DNA of 64,000 nt from Eonycteris spelaea (GCA_003508835.1 PUFA01000167.1:1674001-1738000), one strand, 5' to 3'. Positions 10,881 to 22,130 are shown, counted from the first letter of the stretch. Notes: a model not told the origin generated them from the sequence alone. A program made the numbers and translations.

Positions 10881-12454
10881 CAGATTTCCAGTTTGGACAA
10901 GATACCACAGACTAAACTTTCTCTGTTCTTTCTTGCTTACAACTATAAACCCTAGAAATAATGCAAATAAGAATCAACCTTCCACCCAAAAGAAGCAAGT
11001 GGCCCAGGCTCAGATTTTCTAACCTCCAATATAGCAACAGAAAGCATTTAAGTAGGCTCATTTCTCTCCCGGATAAAACAGGTGTCTCACCAACTACACC
11101 AGGTGAGCCTGGCATAACTAGCAAGGGGGATGGACCAGAATCATGCTGAGAATAAGTGGCCAGGGAGGAATTCTCTTTCCCTACTAAACTTGAGGCTCAA
11201 CTCCGTCACTTACTGACACCCTCCCTGTTGCCTGAGGGCAAAACTACACATCACAAGTAGTTCCAGTTTAGGAAAATTTTTGTTTTTGTTTTTCTTTTTT
11301 TTTGTCTCTGAGGCTCCATTCATCAAGCCAGAGACACCACATGGTTAGGGATTTCAGCAAGAGGGATCGATCATGCTACAAAAAGTGGCTCTGGTCCAGA
11401 TAGCACTGTTCTTCCTTGTCTCTTCTCCAAGCCAGAGACACCGGTGAGGGAGATCCCACCACAACAAGCACCTGGCTCAGTAAACACTCTTCATCCCTAC
11501 CTACCAAAGACTTCTTTCCTGCCTAAGGGTACCAGGCAGACTACCTAGGTAAGCTTCATCTGCCCCTCAAAGAGCATTTGTAGGAACCAGGAGGAGCCCA
11601 AGTGGCACAAGATAAACCAAGCAGAACAAAATAACGCTGCAAAGGCTCTGAAAATGAGACTGCCATTGAATCCACAGTCCATGAAAGAACTGGACCTGGA
11701 TGCTAAACCTAAACAGGGTGATTAACTGGTAAAATAAAAATATAAAAAGGACCCAGAGTCTACTAACATAATAGCCAAAATGCTAAGGACACTTTCAAAA
11801 ATCACTAAGAACTATGAAAAGCACAACTTAAATGAGAAAAGACTATTAATTGACACCAAACCCAAGATGAACAGATGTTGGAATTATCTGACAAGGATTT
11901 TAAAGAAACTAAAAAGATTCAACTTGAAAAAGATTCAACAATTACAAAGTGTCTTGAAACAAATGAAAAAAAAAAGAGAAAATCTCAGTAAAGAAATAGA
12001 AATTATAAACAAGTTAAATGGAAATTATTTAACTAAAAATACACTAACAGCAAACAGAAAACAAACAATAAAGTGCCAACACAAAATATCAATAATTTAC
12101 TGAAAATGTAAATGGTTTAAATTCTTTAAAATCAATTCACTGGGATGATATAACCATCCTCAGTGGACCAAACAACATAAAATAAAAGCTTAATTATAAA
12201 GAGAAATAGGCAAATCCACAATTATAGTTGGGACCTCAACCCATGCCTCTCAGCAACTGAACTACCAGACAGAAATTCTGCAAAGATATAGAAGATCTGA
12301 ACAACACAATCAACCAACAGGATATAAGGATTTCTCTATATATGAATGCTGCACCCAATAGAGGCAGAACAATTTTTTCACATGCCCCTGGTTATTCATC
12401 AAGATAAATTTTATCCTGGGTCATTCTCAACAAATTTAAAATAAGTAAGTAAGT
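10881..12454 (+). mobile_element. Old LINE-1 (5'UTR, ORF1, piece of ORF2), prematurely ended
   Basis: The insertion is bounded by the 9-bp target duplication AAAAGACTT (10872-10880 and 12455-12463). It begins with an L1M-like 5' region. A lysine-rich ORF1 remnant follows (11780-12103, 107 codons open, coiled-coil-like 'KKLKRFNLKKIQQL'). It then has ORF2 endonuclease/RT-linker text: 'tccacaattatagttgggac', 'ctcagcaactgaac', 'caaagatatagaagatctga'. It stops in 'caacaaatttaaaataag' with a short A-rich tail, far short of the L1 3' end. The ORF1-to-ORF2 join implies an internal deletion. It is dead. Confidence 0.75.
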
Positions 12455-12690
12455 AAAAGACTTTTGGCTTTTACTGGGAATGAAATAGGGACTGATTGCA
12501 GGGTGTTAAATTAGAGATTTGAAGATGACTCTCCCTACCTTGTTTCTTTTTGAAGGCAAGGATAGAGGCTGTGAGAATAGATGGGAGGCTGTTACCATAA
12601 TCTGGGCAAGAAATGATAGTGGGTTTGGATCAAGGTACTAGCATCATAGGCAGTAAGAGTAGTCTAATGATAGGAACATTTAAGGAAAAA

Positions 12691-13329
12691 CAAAAATGTT
12701 TTCATATTGCTATCATTTGAAATAATATTCATAATGAATAATAACAGAATACTTATCTCAGTAGAGAAGCATCATCATATTTATGTGACACAACTTGTAT
12801 TATTTTTCCCAAATAACGATTAACAAGATTTACATCTCAAGATGTTGGTAAGGAGTGCTTGCTCCACATTTAATTTTTGTGAATTCAATTATCCTGTCTC
12901 AGTAAAGAAACGGAGGGAGAAGTTGATGACAAAAAAGGAAACCAATAAATTAAATTTTTGCCTGACATTTCACTAAATGACCATAGGATGAAAAAAGGTT
13001 CTAGGGAAGACCAGATCACTTCCTGAGTGCCTTTCAGCATGAAGCCAAAGTTTAAAATCATGGACTTTTGATATGCACGGTCCCTACATGCAAACTTGTT
13101 ATACTACTTGATGTTCAATCAGAGAAAGAGTAACCTATTCTAATACTTGACAAAAATTGGTAGTGCCAGACATATTTAGATATGGGTTATGGATCTCTAA
13201 AAAGGACCTTCTCAAGAATTTTAGGAAAAAATAATTATATTTAAATATCATTTTACTTACTGATTTTCAAACCTAATCACCAAATAACAGCAATTCCATT
13301 TGTATTGAAACATAATACTATTATCATTA
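12691..13329. other. Unassigned AT-rich sequence
   Basis: No gene or clear repeat recognised. Confidence 0.4.
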
Positions 13330-13560
13330 TATTCCAAATACCAATAAATATATTTATGTAATCCTCATAATAATGCTGTAAACATATACATACATTCATA
13401 GACACATACATATATATCCAGTGAAGTTTTCATTTTTCTTATGAAGGAACTGATGAACAGAGAGGTTTAGCAACTCACAGGGTCACACATTTGGTAGTAT
13501 AGCAGCACTTGAATTTCAACCCTAGGAAGTCTGGCTCTGGAGTCTGAGAGCTTCCGTGAG
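13330..13560 (-). repeat. MIR SINE
   Basis: Reverse MIR words: 'tatgtaatcctcataata', 'gaaggaactgatgaacagag', 'ttagcaactcacagggtcac', 'gtctggctctggagtctgag'. It contains a short 'acatatata' expansion in the middle. Confidence 0.75.
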
Positions 13561-14459
13561 ACTAGGACATATTACTTGGTGAATGCTTTTATGACTAAAT
13601 ACTGACTCTTGCCAACTCAAAAATGGTTACTTTCTTCCAAGCAAAGGAAAAGTTTATTCTCATCTTCTATCAGACAATATGAAGTCACTGAATTCACTGA
13701 GTAGCCAGAAAGGTGGTTATGCATTGTGAACTATATAACGTACAGATCCCTTATGTTGAGAAAAATAGAACTTTTTTTAAGACAATAGTTGAACCGATGG
13801 CCTACTCAGATACACAGAAGTAGCACTTTCCAGGAATTAATGATCTGCAGATTCACCGTTCTCCATGTGCCTCCCTACTAGTCGCATCTGCCCTGCCCCT
13901 CCAGACTTCATGCATCTGAATGTGTAGAAGTCTTACAGATGATAAGATGTCAGGTGCCTAGTACAGTGCCTGGCACATAATAGATTCTCAAATATCTGTT
14001 AAGGAAGTAATTGAATAAATGAAAACAAGAATAAAATGTGATTTAGAGGGTGATTGACTTTTGTTCTTCTTTATATCTATATGTGAGTCAAACATGCAAC
14101 CGTACATTATTCAGTAAACTTAAGGCTGTCGCTTTTTATTTTTATGAAGCCCCAGGCAACTACGCTGTCTTGAAAACTCCCATTAAGGACCTTATACAAA
14201 GTCTTTGGATGTTTATCTCTTGGACTGGTCAATGTTAGGTAACCTAAGGCAGTTTTGGGAAGTAGTACATAAGTTATTGAAACTAGTAAAAAGTGGTCAC
14301 TCGCTGTTACTTATATGATAAATTTGCTACCTTTATCGTCATCTTCGAAATAAAAGAAAGGACGTATTTTTTTGACTGAAGAGTGGAAATAATGAAATGG
14401 TGATGGAGAGGCCGAATTCGTTGCTGACTTCTAGTGATTAGCAATAAAGACAGTTAAAG
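13561..14459. other. Mostly unassigned; L2/MIR tail at 13955-14020
   Basis: The segment 'agtacagtgcctggcacata' followed by 'gattctcaaatatctgtt' at 13961-14002 is an L2- or MIR-type 3' end on the plus strand. The remainder shows no recognisable repeat. Confidence 0.5.
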
Positions 14460-14800
14460 TTCAAAGGCGCTCCCTCTGAGGCAGATTCTTTCACCTCAGG
14501 GCAGTCTTTGCTTCTTTGTGAAACCAAACTGGCTAATTGGTATCTTTCTCTGAAAATGCCAGTGCTGTGTCCCCTGAGCCCAGTAAATATCTAGGGCTCC
14601 CAGCTATCTAGCAAGAATGGGGACATAAGGAGGATAAATTATCATTAAAGACTCCTTGTCCTCCGAAGCTGGGAGTTTGGGCATTTGAAAACATCAAAAT
14701 GTGCTAGGTCATTTAATAATTTACTTCCTGAAGTGCAATCTAATTCTAATTGAAATGTATGTTCTAATTAGCACTATGTAGGAAACTTAAAATAGAACCA
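14460..14800. other. Repeat-free block with paired TAATT motifs (candidate conserved element)
   Basis: Complex, non-repetitive sequence with a cluster of homeodomain-type cores near 14718-14775 ('ttaataattta', 'ctaattctaattg', 'ttctaattagc'). No open frame is found. Regulatory function is conjecture; cross-species alignment would decide. Confidence 0.2.
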
Positions 14801-15229
14801 CACTTCTAAAGGTATCTCTGAGAACTGCTGGCTTTAGTTTTATTGAACAGCTTTTCCTTCATCCTCATAACTTCGTAGTTTATACAGATTTTATAAAGAT
14901 AACTATTCTTGTAAATCTGGTTTAGGGTTTTTTGGTTTTTTGTGTTTTTTGTTTTTTCCCTAAGCTTTGTTCACTCTCAGAATTCAGACGCTTTACTCTG
15001 GAACAGAAGGTGAACATGCATGCTTTACAGATGATTCTTACTTATACATATGGCTATTTTGTTGTACATTTTAAACATTATATTTAATGTAGTAAATTCG
15101 AGTGCTTTCTGTATGAGTTGTTTTTTTTTTACTCCAACTCCATGTGGGTTAGTTAGTTCTTCCTCTACTATTCATAACCTTGAAGGGTGGACACTAATCA
15201 GCCAAAGAATGACCACATAGAAGGTTCAA
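14801..15229. other. Unassigned sequence with T-rich tracts
   Basis: Contains TTTTTG-type tracts at 14930-14960 and T runs at 15120-15130. No gene. Confidence 0.4.
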
Positions 15230-15560
15230 GTTATATATTGTTAGGACTCTTTTGGCTTCAAGTAACACAAGCCAGCTTCAACAATCAGGACAAATATCTC
15301 ATTAAATAGAAAGTTGAGTCAGGGCAAACTCTAACTTTAATTAGCTGCCTAATAATGTAACAATAATACTGAGTTCTTTCTTTCTCTCCTTTCCGCTGAA
15401 GTCAATGTCAGCTTCATCCAAAGTCTGGTTCTCCTGGTAGTATCAAGAATGCTGGCAGTGTTAATCAGGGCTTTATTATTATGTTTTTATTATGTCCAGC
15501 AAGAAAGAAGAAGAGAGAAACCTTTCAGCCCTACTGGGCCTTCTTAGGTGTCAGATCAAC
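15230..15560. repeat. Possible ancient interspersed repeat
   Basis: The words 'ggcttcaagtaacacaagcc' and 'agcttcaacaatcag' recall a dispersed mammalian repeat with the unit 'gcaagtaacagaaacccaac'. I cannot name the family. Confidence 0.3.
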
Positions 15561-15569
15561 TAAGAGATT

Positions 15570-15795
15570 GTAATCAGTTTAGACCTTTAGTGACCAATAT
15601 GGTGACAGCTAGCCACATATGGCTACTGAGCACTTGAAATGTGGCTGGTCTAAGATGACATATGCTGTAAGTGAAAAAGATACACTGGATTTTAAAGACA
15701 GTATATATATTTTTAATTACTCTATTGCTATTTTTATTCTAATTTTTAATTAATAGCTGGAGGATATAGGAAAATCAGTAGCTACACATGGGTTT
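15570..15795 (+). mobile_element. Ancient dispersed repeat, probably DNA-transposon-derived
   Basis: The sequence 'agctagccacatatggctac', 'tgagcacttgaaatgtggct' and 'catatgctgtaagtgaaa' matches a well-known mammalian dispersed repeat ('gccacatgtggctattgagc'). The superfamily assignment is uncertain. Confidence 0.5.
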
Positions 15796-16922
15796 TATCT
15801 AGGACAGGACCCTTTTTCTAAGCTCCCAAACCTACAGTCAATGCCCTGCCCAGGAGTTCTGAGATCACAGAGATTTTAAATATTGTTTCTAATTTCCCTG
15901 CAAACCCACTAATAACTGGGGAAAAATGGTGGATTGACCTTATAGGACTGAATTCTCTTCCACTGCACAGCCCTAAACAATTTTATTTTATTTCATAGTC
16001 AGTATTTATTGATATTAAAGCTACAGGTAACAGCAGCACCAAATGTGTAAAATTGGTTAACACACTCTGGAGGACAGGAAAGTCTCAACAGAATGGATGT
16101 TGCTCACTGCTTTTCTACTCTGCACTTTTCTTTTTCTCCTTTTCATTTTCTGTCATACACTCAAAGGCAGAAGGTTCTTTTCCACACTTATCTTATCATG
16201 AGGTTATTCCTGTCTCTGTTTGACAGCTAACTGTGCAATTGTTCTAAGAACAAGGATTCGAAAGGATGTGTAGAGTAATCAGGAAGCCTGTAGAAATTAG
16301 TAAAGAAAATTCAGTGTGAATTCTAAACAAATTGTATATTGTGGTTAAGATGCCCAGTCAGAAAGTGAAGACTCTTCATTTGAGAAAAGTTCTTTTTTCT
16401 TCATTCAAGGAATGCACGCAGAGTGGAACTACATTGTATTTCAGAGTCAGCTATACTCAGAGCCGATATTCTGCTGGTGTGCAGCAACGCTGACTATAAC
16501 CAGGAGTTATAATACTGAAATGCTTCTGTAGAGGTCAGTAAGTAACCACTGCCTCAAGCTCCCAAATGCTCCTTGCACCACCCTGGCCTCTCTGCAACCC
16601 AGCAGAACAATGCAGCAACTCCTAGCACTAAGGGGGTCTGCAGCTTCGAAGAACATCTTCAAGCAACCCCATCTGTTGTCCAATGTTTTGAAGGTGCCTT
16701 ATGCTATTGATCAATTTTTCTCTTAGAGAGAGACAGAGGAAAACAAAATATTTATTATGAAGACTAACAAGGCAACTCAATGCTTTCTCTCTGATGGCTA
16801 ATAAAAATTATCACGTGAAAGCATCCAGCCCTGTCTCTAGCACATCGTCAATATTCAATAAATTCTGGTAGAATTAAAATTTGAAAAGCTAGAAGAGAAA
16901 CTACTTGAAAAGACTTTTTGTA
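15796..16922. other. Unassigned sequence
   Basis: No repeat recognised beyond short pyrimidine-rich runs at 16110-16150. No gene. Confidence 0.4.
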
Positions 16923-17095
16923 ACTTTTTATTGAGGTAAAACATACGTGCACAAAAATGCTCAAATTATTGGTGTTTACTTCAGTGAATTATTATGGGGG
17001 GAGCACGTGTAACCAGCATCCACATCAAAAATTAAACATCGTCTATACCCCAGGAGTCCCTCTGCCTCTTTCCTGCCACCCAGGCCCACGGGGCT
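16923..17095. mobile_element. LINE-1-derived fragment
   Basis: Begins 'tttttattgaggtaaaacat', then 'acgtgcacaaaaatgctc', 'gtgtaaccagcatccacatc' and 'cccaggagtccctctgcc'. This is the order of the common 'ttattgaggtataattgaca' L1-associated unit. Heavily diverged. Confidence 0.45.
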
Positions 17096-17386
17096 CTCAA
17101 TACTGATGGTGTATGGCTTAGTGTGGGAACTGAGAATACTGCACGTGCCCTGATGGACTTTAATGCTGAAAAAAAATGAAAAGGGGTTTAGACGAGTTGT
17201 TCTCCAGGTTCAATAGAGAATCTGTGATAGATTAAATAGAGGAGAATTAAAGATTAGCACAAAATCACTCAGTTGCTGTGCAAATCTGCATCAATTTGCA
17301 AGTCTGTGAACAACTGCTGTGTTAAGGATTATACCATGGTCCCTGTTCTCAAAGTAGTGGAACAGGGAAACAGTAGCAGAACAGAT
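17096..17386. other. Unassigned sequence
   Basis: No repeat or gene recognised. Confidence 0.4.
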
Positions 17387-17499
17387 CAGGGAAAAACACT
17401 GAAGCCTAAAGGGTGGAAATCTACTAAAAAGTCACAAGAAAGCCTATCTCAGAGTATTGCCATGGAAAACTGCTCATGGCACAAAGAGCCACTACTTGG
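17387..17499 (+). repeat. Local duplication, copy A
   Basis: 17387-17445 is repeated at 18394-18452 with 3 mismatches in 59 bp. 17459-17498 is repeated at 18497-18536 with 3 mismatches in 40 bp. Here the two modules are separated by only 13 bp (17446-17458). Confidence 0.9.
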
Positions 17500-17764
17500 G
17501 GATATTTAAAAAAGGAGAAACATTAGTAAAATGAGAAAACCCACTGTCTGGGAATCCACAAGCATTCTGGTTTAGTCTACTGGGGAAACATAAGCCTGGA
17601 CCAGACAGGGGCGGGTGACTTGGAGAAGGCCATCCATGTCAGGCTCAGGGTATCGGCAGGCAGTGTGGAGCAAAGCATGGCATGGGGGAGATATTCTTAT
17701 TGTGGAGGATCAATTGAAGAACAGAGAGACTGGTCACAGGAAATAAATTAGGAGGCTTTGAGAA
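17500..17764. other. Unassigned spacer
   Basis: No repeat recognised. Confidence 0.4.
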
Positions 17765-17950
17765 ACAGTCTGAGCCAATGGCTCATCAGAATCACCTAGT
17801 GGGTTTGTTACACTGTGGATTGCTGGTCCACCCCTAGGGTTTCTGATTTAGTGGGTCTAGGGCACGATCTGAGAATCTAGATTTCTCATAAGTGCTCAGG
17901 GTGCTGCTGCTGGTGGTGGTCTTGGTACCACACTTTGAGAGCCACGGAGC
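17765..17950 (+). mobile_element. MER5A (hAT-Charlie, non-autonomous)
   Basis: Close match in order: 'tcatcagaatcacctagtgg', 'ggattgctggtccacccc', 'agggtttctgatttagtggg', 'ctgagaatctagatttct', 'accacactttgagagccac'. A 32-bp part (17879-17910) recurs at 18454-18485. Confidence 0.85.
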
Positions 17951-17954
17951 TGAG

Positions 17955-18117
17955 CCAATAGTTCTCAGCCTTCACAGTACATTATTAGACTCACCTGGAG
18001 AGAGTTTTTTTAAATGCCTGTGCTCACACTCCATGTCCAGTAGTCAAAGGAAAAGCTTAGACCGTGATGTTTTCCAAGAACAATTCTATTCTGTAACCAC
18101 GTTGGAGAACCACTAAT
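17955..18117 (+). mobile_element. MER5-like hAT element
   Basis: Starts 'caatagttctcagcc' and ends 'cgttggagaaccacta', the inverted ends expected of MER5/MER58-type elements. The middle has 'tagactcacctggagagag' and a CAC-rich segment. Diverged. Confidence 0.6.
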
Positions 18118-18121
18118 CTAG

Positions 18122-18225
18122 ATAGTGATTCGAAATGTGGCCGCTTATCAGAATTACCCAGGGAGCTCATGAAGCAGATCCTGGGCACAAGCCCAGCTCA
18201 TTTTGATAAAGAGGCCTGGAGAGGG
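18122..18225 (+). mobile_element. MER5-like hAT element, 3'-truncated
   Basis: Words 'gtgattcgaaatgtggcc', 'tatcagaattacccagggag', 'gcagatcctgggcacaagcc'. This is the third MER5-type unit in a row. Confidence 0.55.
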
Positions 18226-18393
18226 GCCCTGGCTGTTATGTGCTTATTCTTCACAGACTGGTCACTCTTACGCAGCTGGTTTCCACACTGACTTTTGGGA
18301 CCTGCTAGTCTGGAAAGAGAAGTGAAGACAAATCCTGGAAACAAAGTAGGAGGAGGGGCAATAGCGGAGTATCTAGGATTTACTGACTGGTTG
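18226..18393. other. Unassigned spacer
   Basis: No repeat recognised. Confidence 0.4.
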
Positions 18394-18538
18394 CAGGGAA
18401 AAGCACTGAAGCCTTGAGGGTGGAAATCTACTAAAAAGTCACAAGAAAGCCTGTAGATTTCTCATAAGTCCTCGGGGTACTGCTGTATCAAGGTGCTGCC
18501 ATGGAAAACTGCTGGTGGCACAAAGAGACACTACTTGA
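18394..18538 (+). repeat. Local duplication, copy B with MER5A-derived insert
   Basis: Both modules of copy A are present in the same order. The 13-bp spacer is replaced by 44 bp (18453-18496), whose first 32 bp match the neighbouring MER5A at 17879-17910 with 3 mismatches. This is a shuffled duplication built from three nearby templates. Confidence 0.9.
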
Positions 18539-20144
18539 GTAAATTTTCTTCTTGACATCAGCCTGGTACATCCAGATGCCCCATTTTGTCAAACGCTGGC
18601 CATGAGTAGAGGCTAATTCATGCAGACTAAGCCCCAGGATAACAATTGTTAATTTCCAATGAGAAGGAATAATGACTGAGGCAGCCAAGCTCTTGTAACT
18701 CCAACATGGGTGAATTACACAGAAAGCCAAATTATAATCAGAAAGTTACTGGGTAAGCATTGAATCAGAGCAAAGGAGTTAACTGTATGATTCAAATGTT
18801 TAGAGGCAGTAGGTTGTGATACTTGGGTACTTCCCTGTAATGTAACAGGTATTTGATGAGTCTGAAAAGATACACTCGTGGTGGATAGCCTATGAAGGGT
18901 ACAGCCAATATTTGCCCCAGTGACGGCCATAATTATGCTCTGCTATTAACATATTAATTAGTCCATTATGTCTTTAGATATATGAATACCCTCAGCCAGA
19001 TGAGAGTCTCATCTTGCTCACTGGTTGGAACATTGTGTTTCTTAAGGTGATTTTGTGTATCTCTTGCCTGAGCAACAATGTATTTAATAGATTAATTCTC
19101 AGAGGATTTTTTCTTAATTCTTCATTTCTGGGGTGGTTCTTCAACTTCATTATTTCCATGTACAGTTCATTTTCACTTTTTTGGACAATAATTGGACTCT
19201 TCTTATATACCAGAATTTAGAGGCTAATATTTTAATTAATAATTTATAGGTATTTTTTAAAAATAATTTACTTACAGGATTAAAAGAGACCTAGCTAACC
19301 ACAAGCACATGAAGCCTTTATGCTTAGATCATGATGTTTAATAATGTCTGGGCCCACTGTTCACCTACTAAGAGCTTCCTCAAAGAGCAGGCAGGGAATG
19401 TAATTGGAAGGAAAAGAAGCAAGCTCTACAAGTGTGCATGCCAGCCTAGACCTGCCAAATGATGGCAAATGTCCAATCATATTTGAGCTTTACAGTTATA
19501 TTGAGAATAAAGCAGCTCTTTGTGAGAGCCAAAGGTAGAATAAGGCATTCTTATCAGCCTTGACATAGATAACAAAAGAAATAAATCCAAACTACAACAT
19601 TTGGTTGACCTCTTGGTGTGGGTGGGTTGGGGTAGTTGCATGTAGACTCTTCAAGTGCATATTTGTTGCTTAGTAATATAAGGAGCAGCTTTAACTAGAG
19701 GGCATAGAAGCAGCAGGTGGGGAAGGCTTGAATCTGCTTTCAATAGGAACAGACAGGATGTGTCTTCTCTGACCTCCTACAACTCTCCTATTTATGCCAG
19801 GCCTTCTGCGTGATTGTGCTCAGATTCTTATTTAAATCCAATTAAATCCAAGACTTAAATAAACACACATGTATATCATCCAGAAGATAGTATTAAAGGA
19901 TTTTGCATTTAGGCCAGAGCAGCTGTATCTTTTCTGCTATTTAAGATTTGTTCTTCATATCTTTATGGGGGGATGGGGGTGGGGGGAAGACGGTAAATAT
20001 TGGAGGTTTTAATTTCATATGAAACCAGAATATCTTTTCTCTGGTCTTTCCCATTTTTGGTCTAGGCCAGGCTGATTGTGTTATAACACAATCTGATTGG
20101 TTCTCTCTCCTTCCAAGGACTCCCTGTCCCCCACAGAATAAAAT
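18539..20144. other. Unassigned sequence
   Basis: No gene. A G-rich run at 19967-19987 ('ggggggatgggggtgggggg') could form a quadruplex. The rest is unassigned. Confidence 0.4.
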
Positions 20145-20865
20145 TCAGCCCCCCTCAGAGCTTCTTTATGGTCTGGTTCCTCCTTGTCTACCTAGCTTTA
20201 TATCCTGCCACTTGTCACATAGAATATTCTATCAAATCCAGACTCTTGCAGTTTTCCTAACTCAGAGGTATTTCACACCTCCATGCTTTACCAGTCTTGT
20301 TTATCTTGCCTGAGTGGAAATTATACAGATTCTAATGCAAAATTGCCCAATATGCATTATGGCTTTGAAATTTGTTAAGTGGTATAATCTTAGGCAAATT
20401 ATTCTTTGTACTTGTTTTCTCTTTGCTAGAGCAGGGATGATAGTATCTATCTCATATGGCTGTTGTCAGGATTAAATGAATGAACACACGTAAAACACCC
20501 ATTACGATGCCTAGTACATAGGAAGTACTTAATATTTTTAACTTCTACTTATCCTTCCACACTAAGCCTAAACCTTATTTTCTATGGAAAGTTTTATCTG
20601 AAAAAGTCTATAAGAGTTGATTTATTTAATTTCTCCAGTGTACCTTATATATTTCCTATCATTGCCTTTATTCCCCTCAACTCTCAGTCCATCCCTGTCT
20701 GCATAATCATCATGAGTGTTTGTATGTGACTAATTTTCAACTAGTTTGTGAGCTCTGTAAGGGATGGTCCTCCATCCTCATCACCTTGTACTCCTCAGTG
20801 GTAACACAATAACTAATACATGGCAGATGTTCAGTGAATGTCCAGTAAAAGAATAAAGAACCATG
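20145..20865 (+). mobile_element. L2 3' region with nested MIR
   Basis: The L2 coding-end words 'tatggtctggttcctccttg' and 'cctccatgctttaccagtct' run to about 20335. After the MIR the L2 resumes with 'gtttgtgagctctgtaaggg', 'tcaccttgtactcctcagtg' and 'catggcagatgttcagtgaa', ending at the L2 3' tail. Confidence 0.75.
20336..20540 (+). repeat. MIR SINE nested in L2
   Basis: Words 'taatcttaggcaaattatt', 'tgtcaggattaaatgaatg' and 'gatgcctagtacataggaag' follow MIR order. It splits the flanking L2. Confidence 0.7.
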
Positions 20866-21394
20866 TTCCTTCTAGAAAGACTTCACATTTACAATACTTG
20901 CATACTCATCTTTTGCCAAAGTAAATTATAAAGGTTTATCAGATGTTCTAAGATTTTAATTCACATAAGACAACATTTTAACACTTCATGGATGTCAGCA
21001 CTGAGCTGATTGAGAGGGGAAGGTTTTGATGGTGAGATGCCCAGTTAGAAGAATGGACAAGGAGTTGACATGAGAATGAAACAGCAGACACTAACTTTAT
21101 TGCAAGGAGAGCAGTTCTATTGCGGGGAGCACACTCCTGCTTCTGCTCCCCTTCTGCTCCCCAGGAGACCACATGACTCCACGCATATCAGAGTACAATA
21201 GTGGCATTCAGCCACACATGCGTGATACAATAAGCTGAATTATGTTTACATATTTTAGGCACAGGCATCCTACTACATTAAAGTGACATTCTAAATCTAG
21301 GGTCCTATTTCTAGCCACGAGCCTGGATCATAGCCAGATCTGGAACCAGCCAGGCCTGGGGCCCACAATGGACATAGATGTGGAGTGTATTAAT
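20866..21394. other. Unassigned sequence
   Basis: No repeat or gene recognised. Confidence 0.4.
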
Positions 21395-21535
21395 CAGCTG
21401 AGAACTAAACTTGGAGCATAACTAGGTGACCTTGGGCAAGCCACTTAATCTCAGCATCATCTAATTTGTAAAATGAGAGCAACAATAGACTATTTTTGTA
21501 CTCTCTACCTTGAGGGGATGTTAAAAAATGAGAAT
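21395..21535 (+). repeat. MIR SINE
   Basis: Contains 'aggtgaccttgggcaagcca', 'cttaatctcagcatcat' and 'taatttgtaaaatgagagc', the MIR core. Confidence 0.85.
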
Positions 21536-21579
21536 ATAATTTTTGTGGACACTTCTGAAAATGTAAACTGACTTATATA

Positions 21580-21810
21580 AGGCGATTCTCAGCAAGGAGT
21601 GATTTTGCCTGCCCCTCCCCATCCCCCAAGGGATATTTGGCAACTTGTGGAGTTATTTCTGGTTGTCACAACTGGGAGGATGTTACTAGTAAAGGCCAGG
21701 GATACTGGTCAAAAACCTATAGTGCATAGGATAACCCCCAGACACTCGAAAAAGAATTATTAGACCCAAAATGTCACTAATACTAAAGTTGAGAAATCCT
21801 GATGTAATGT
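21580..21810 (+). mobile_element. MER20 (hAT-Charlie)
   Basis: Follows the MER20 consensus through 'gattctcagcaaggagtgat', 'gggatatttggcaacttgtg', 'ggttgtcacaactgggagg', 'aggccagggatactggtc' and 'ccaaaatgtcactaatac', closing with 'gttgagaaatcctg'. Confidence 0.85.
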
Positions 21811-21983
21811 GTCCTATGAATTTCTTAACATTCAGTTTCATTAATATTTGTTCTTACATCTTTACTGAAGACAATAAAGGATGACAATTAACACTTAACT
21901 TTTAAAAATGATAACTTGGAGACTCGTGTAGATTTATTGAGTTACAGCTTTTCAACCTGTCATCCTCTGCCACCTTAATTAAC
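21811..21983. other. Unassigned spacer
   Basis: No repeat recognised. Confidence 0.4.
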
Positions 21984-22130
21984 TAGCGGCTACATTTGAG
22001 CCAGGTGCTGTTCTAAGTACTTGATCTGTATTAACTCATTTAATCCTCACCACAACACTAGGAGGTAAGAACTTTACTACCCCTATTATACGGATGAGGA
22101 AACTGAGGCAAAGTGACAAATCTGGGTTTT
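21984..22130 (-). repeat. MIR SINE
   Basis: Reverse MIR: 'gccaggtgctgttctaagta', 'taactcatttaatcctcacc', 'acggatgaggaaactgaggc'. Confidence 0.85.

Larger units (their letters stand above)
9905..12690 (-). mobile_element. Long L2 element, interrupted twice
   Basis: Minus-strand L2 text appears in three consecutive pieces. 9905-10195 has the 3' tail 'caacaaatatttattgtg' and 'cactatgtgccag', followed by 'gagcttatctcttagcaag'. 10600-10880 has 'aagatggcatctgagc', 'ggggctagatgagagtgagc' and 'ggcctgtgggccac'. 12464-12690 has 'ttggcttttactgggaatg', 'ggaggctgttaccataatct' and 'gggcaagaaatgatagtgg'. The pieces continue each other in L2 order, so this is one old element later invaded by an LTR and an L1. 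No intact reading frame remains. Confidence 0.8.

Noticed and set aside
11780..12103. 107-codon lysine-rich open frame
   Set aside because: It is the remnant of L1 ORF1 inside an L1 insertion, not a host gene.
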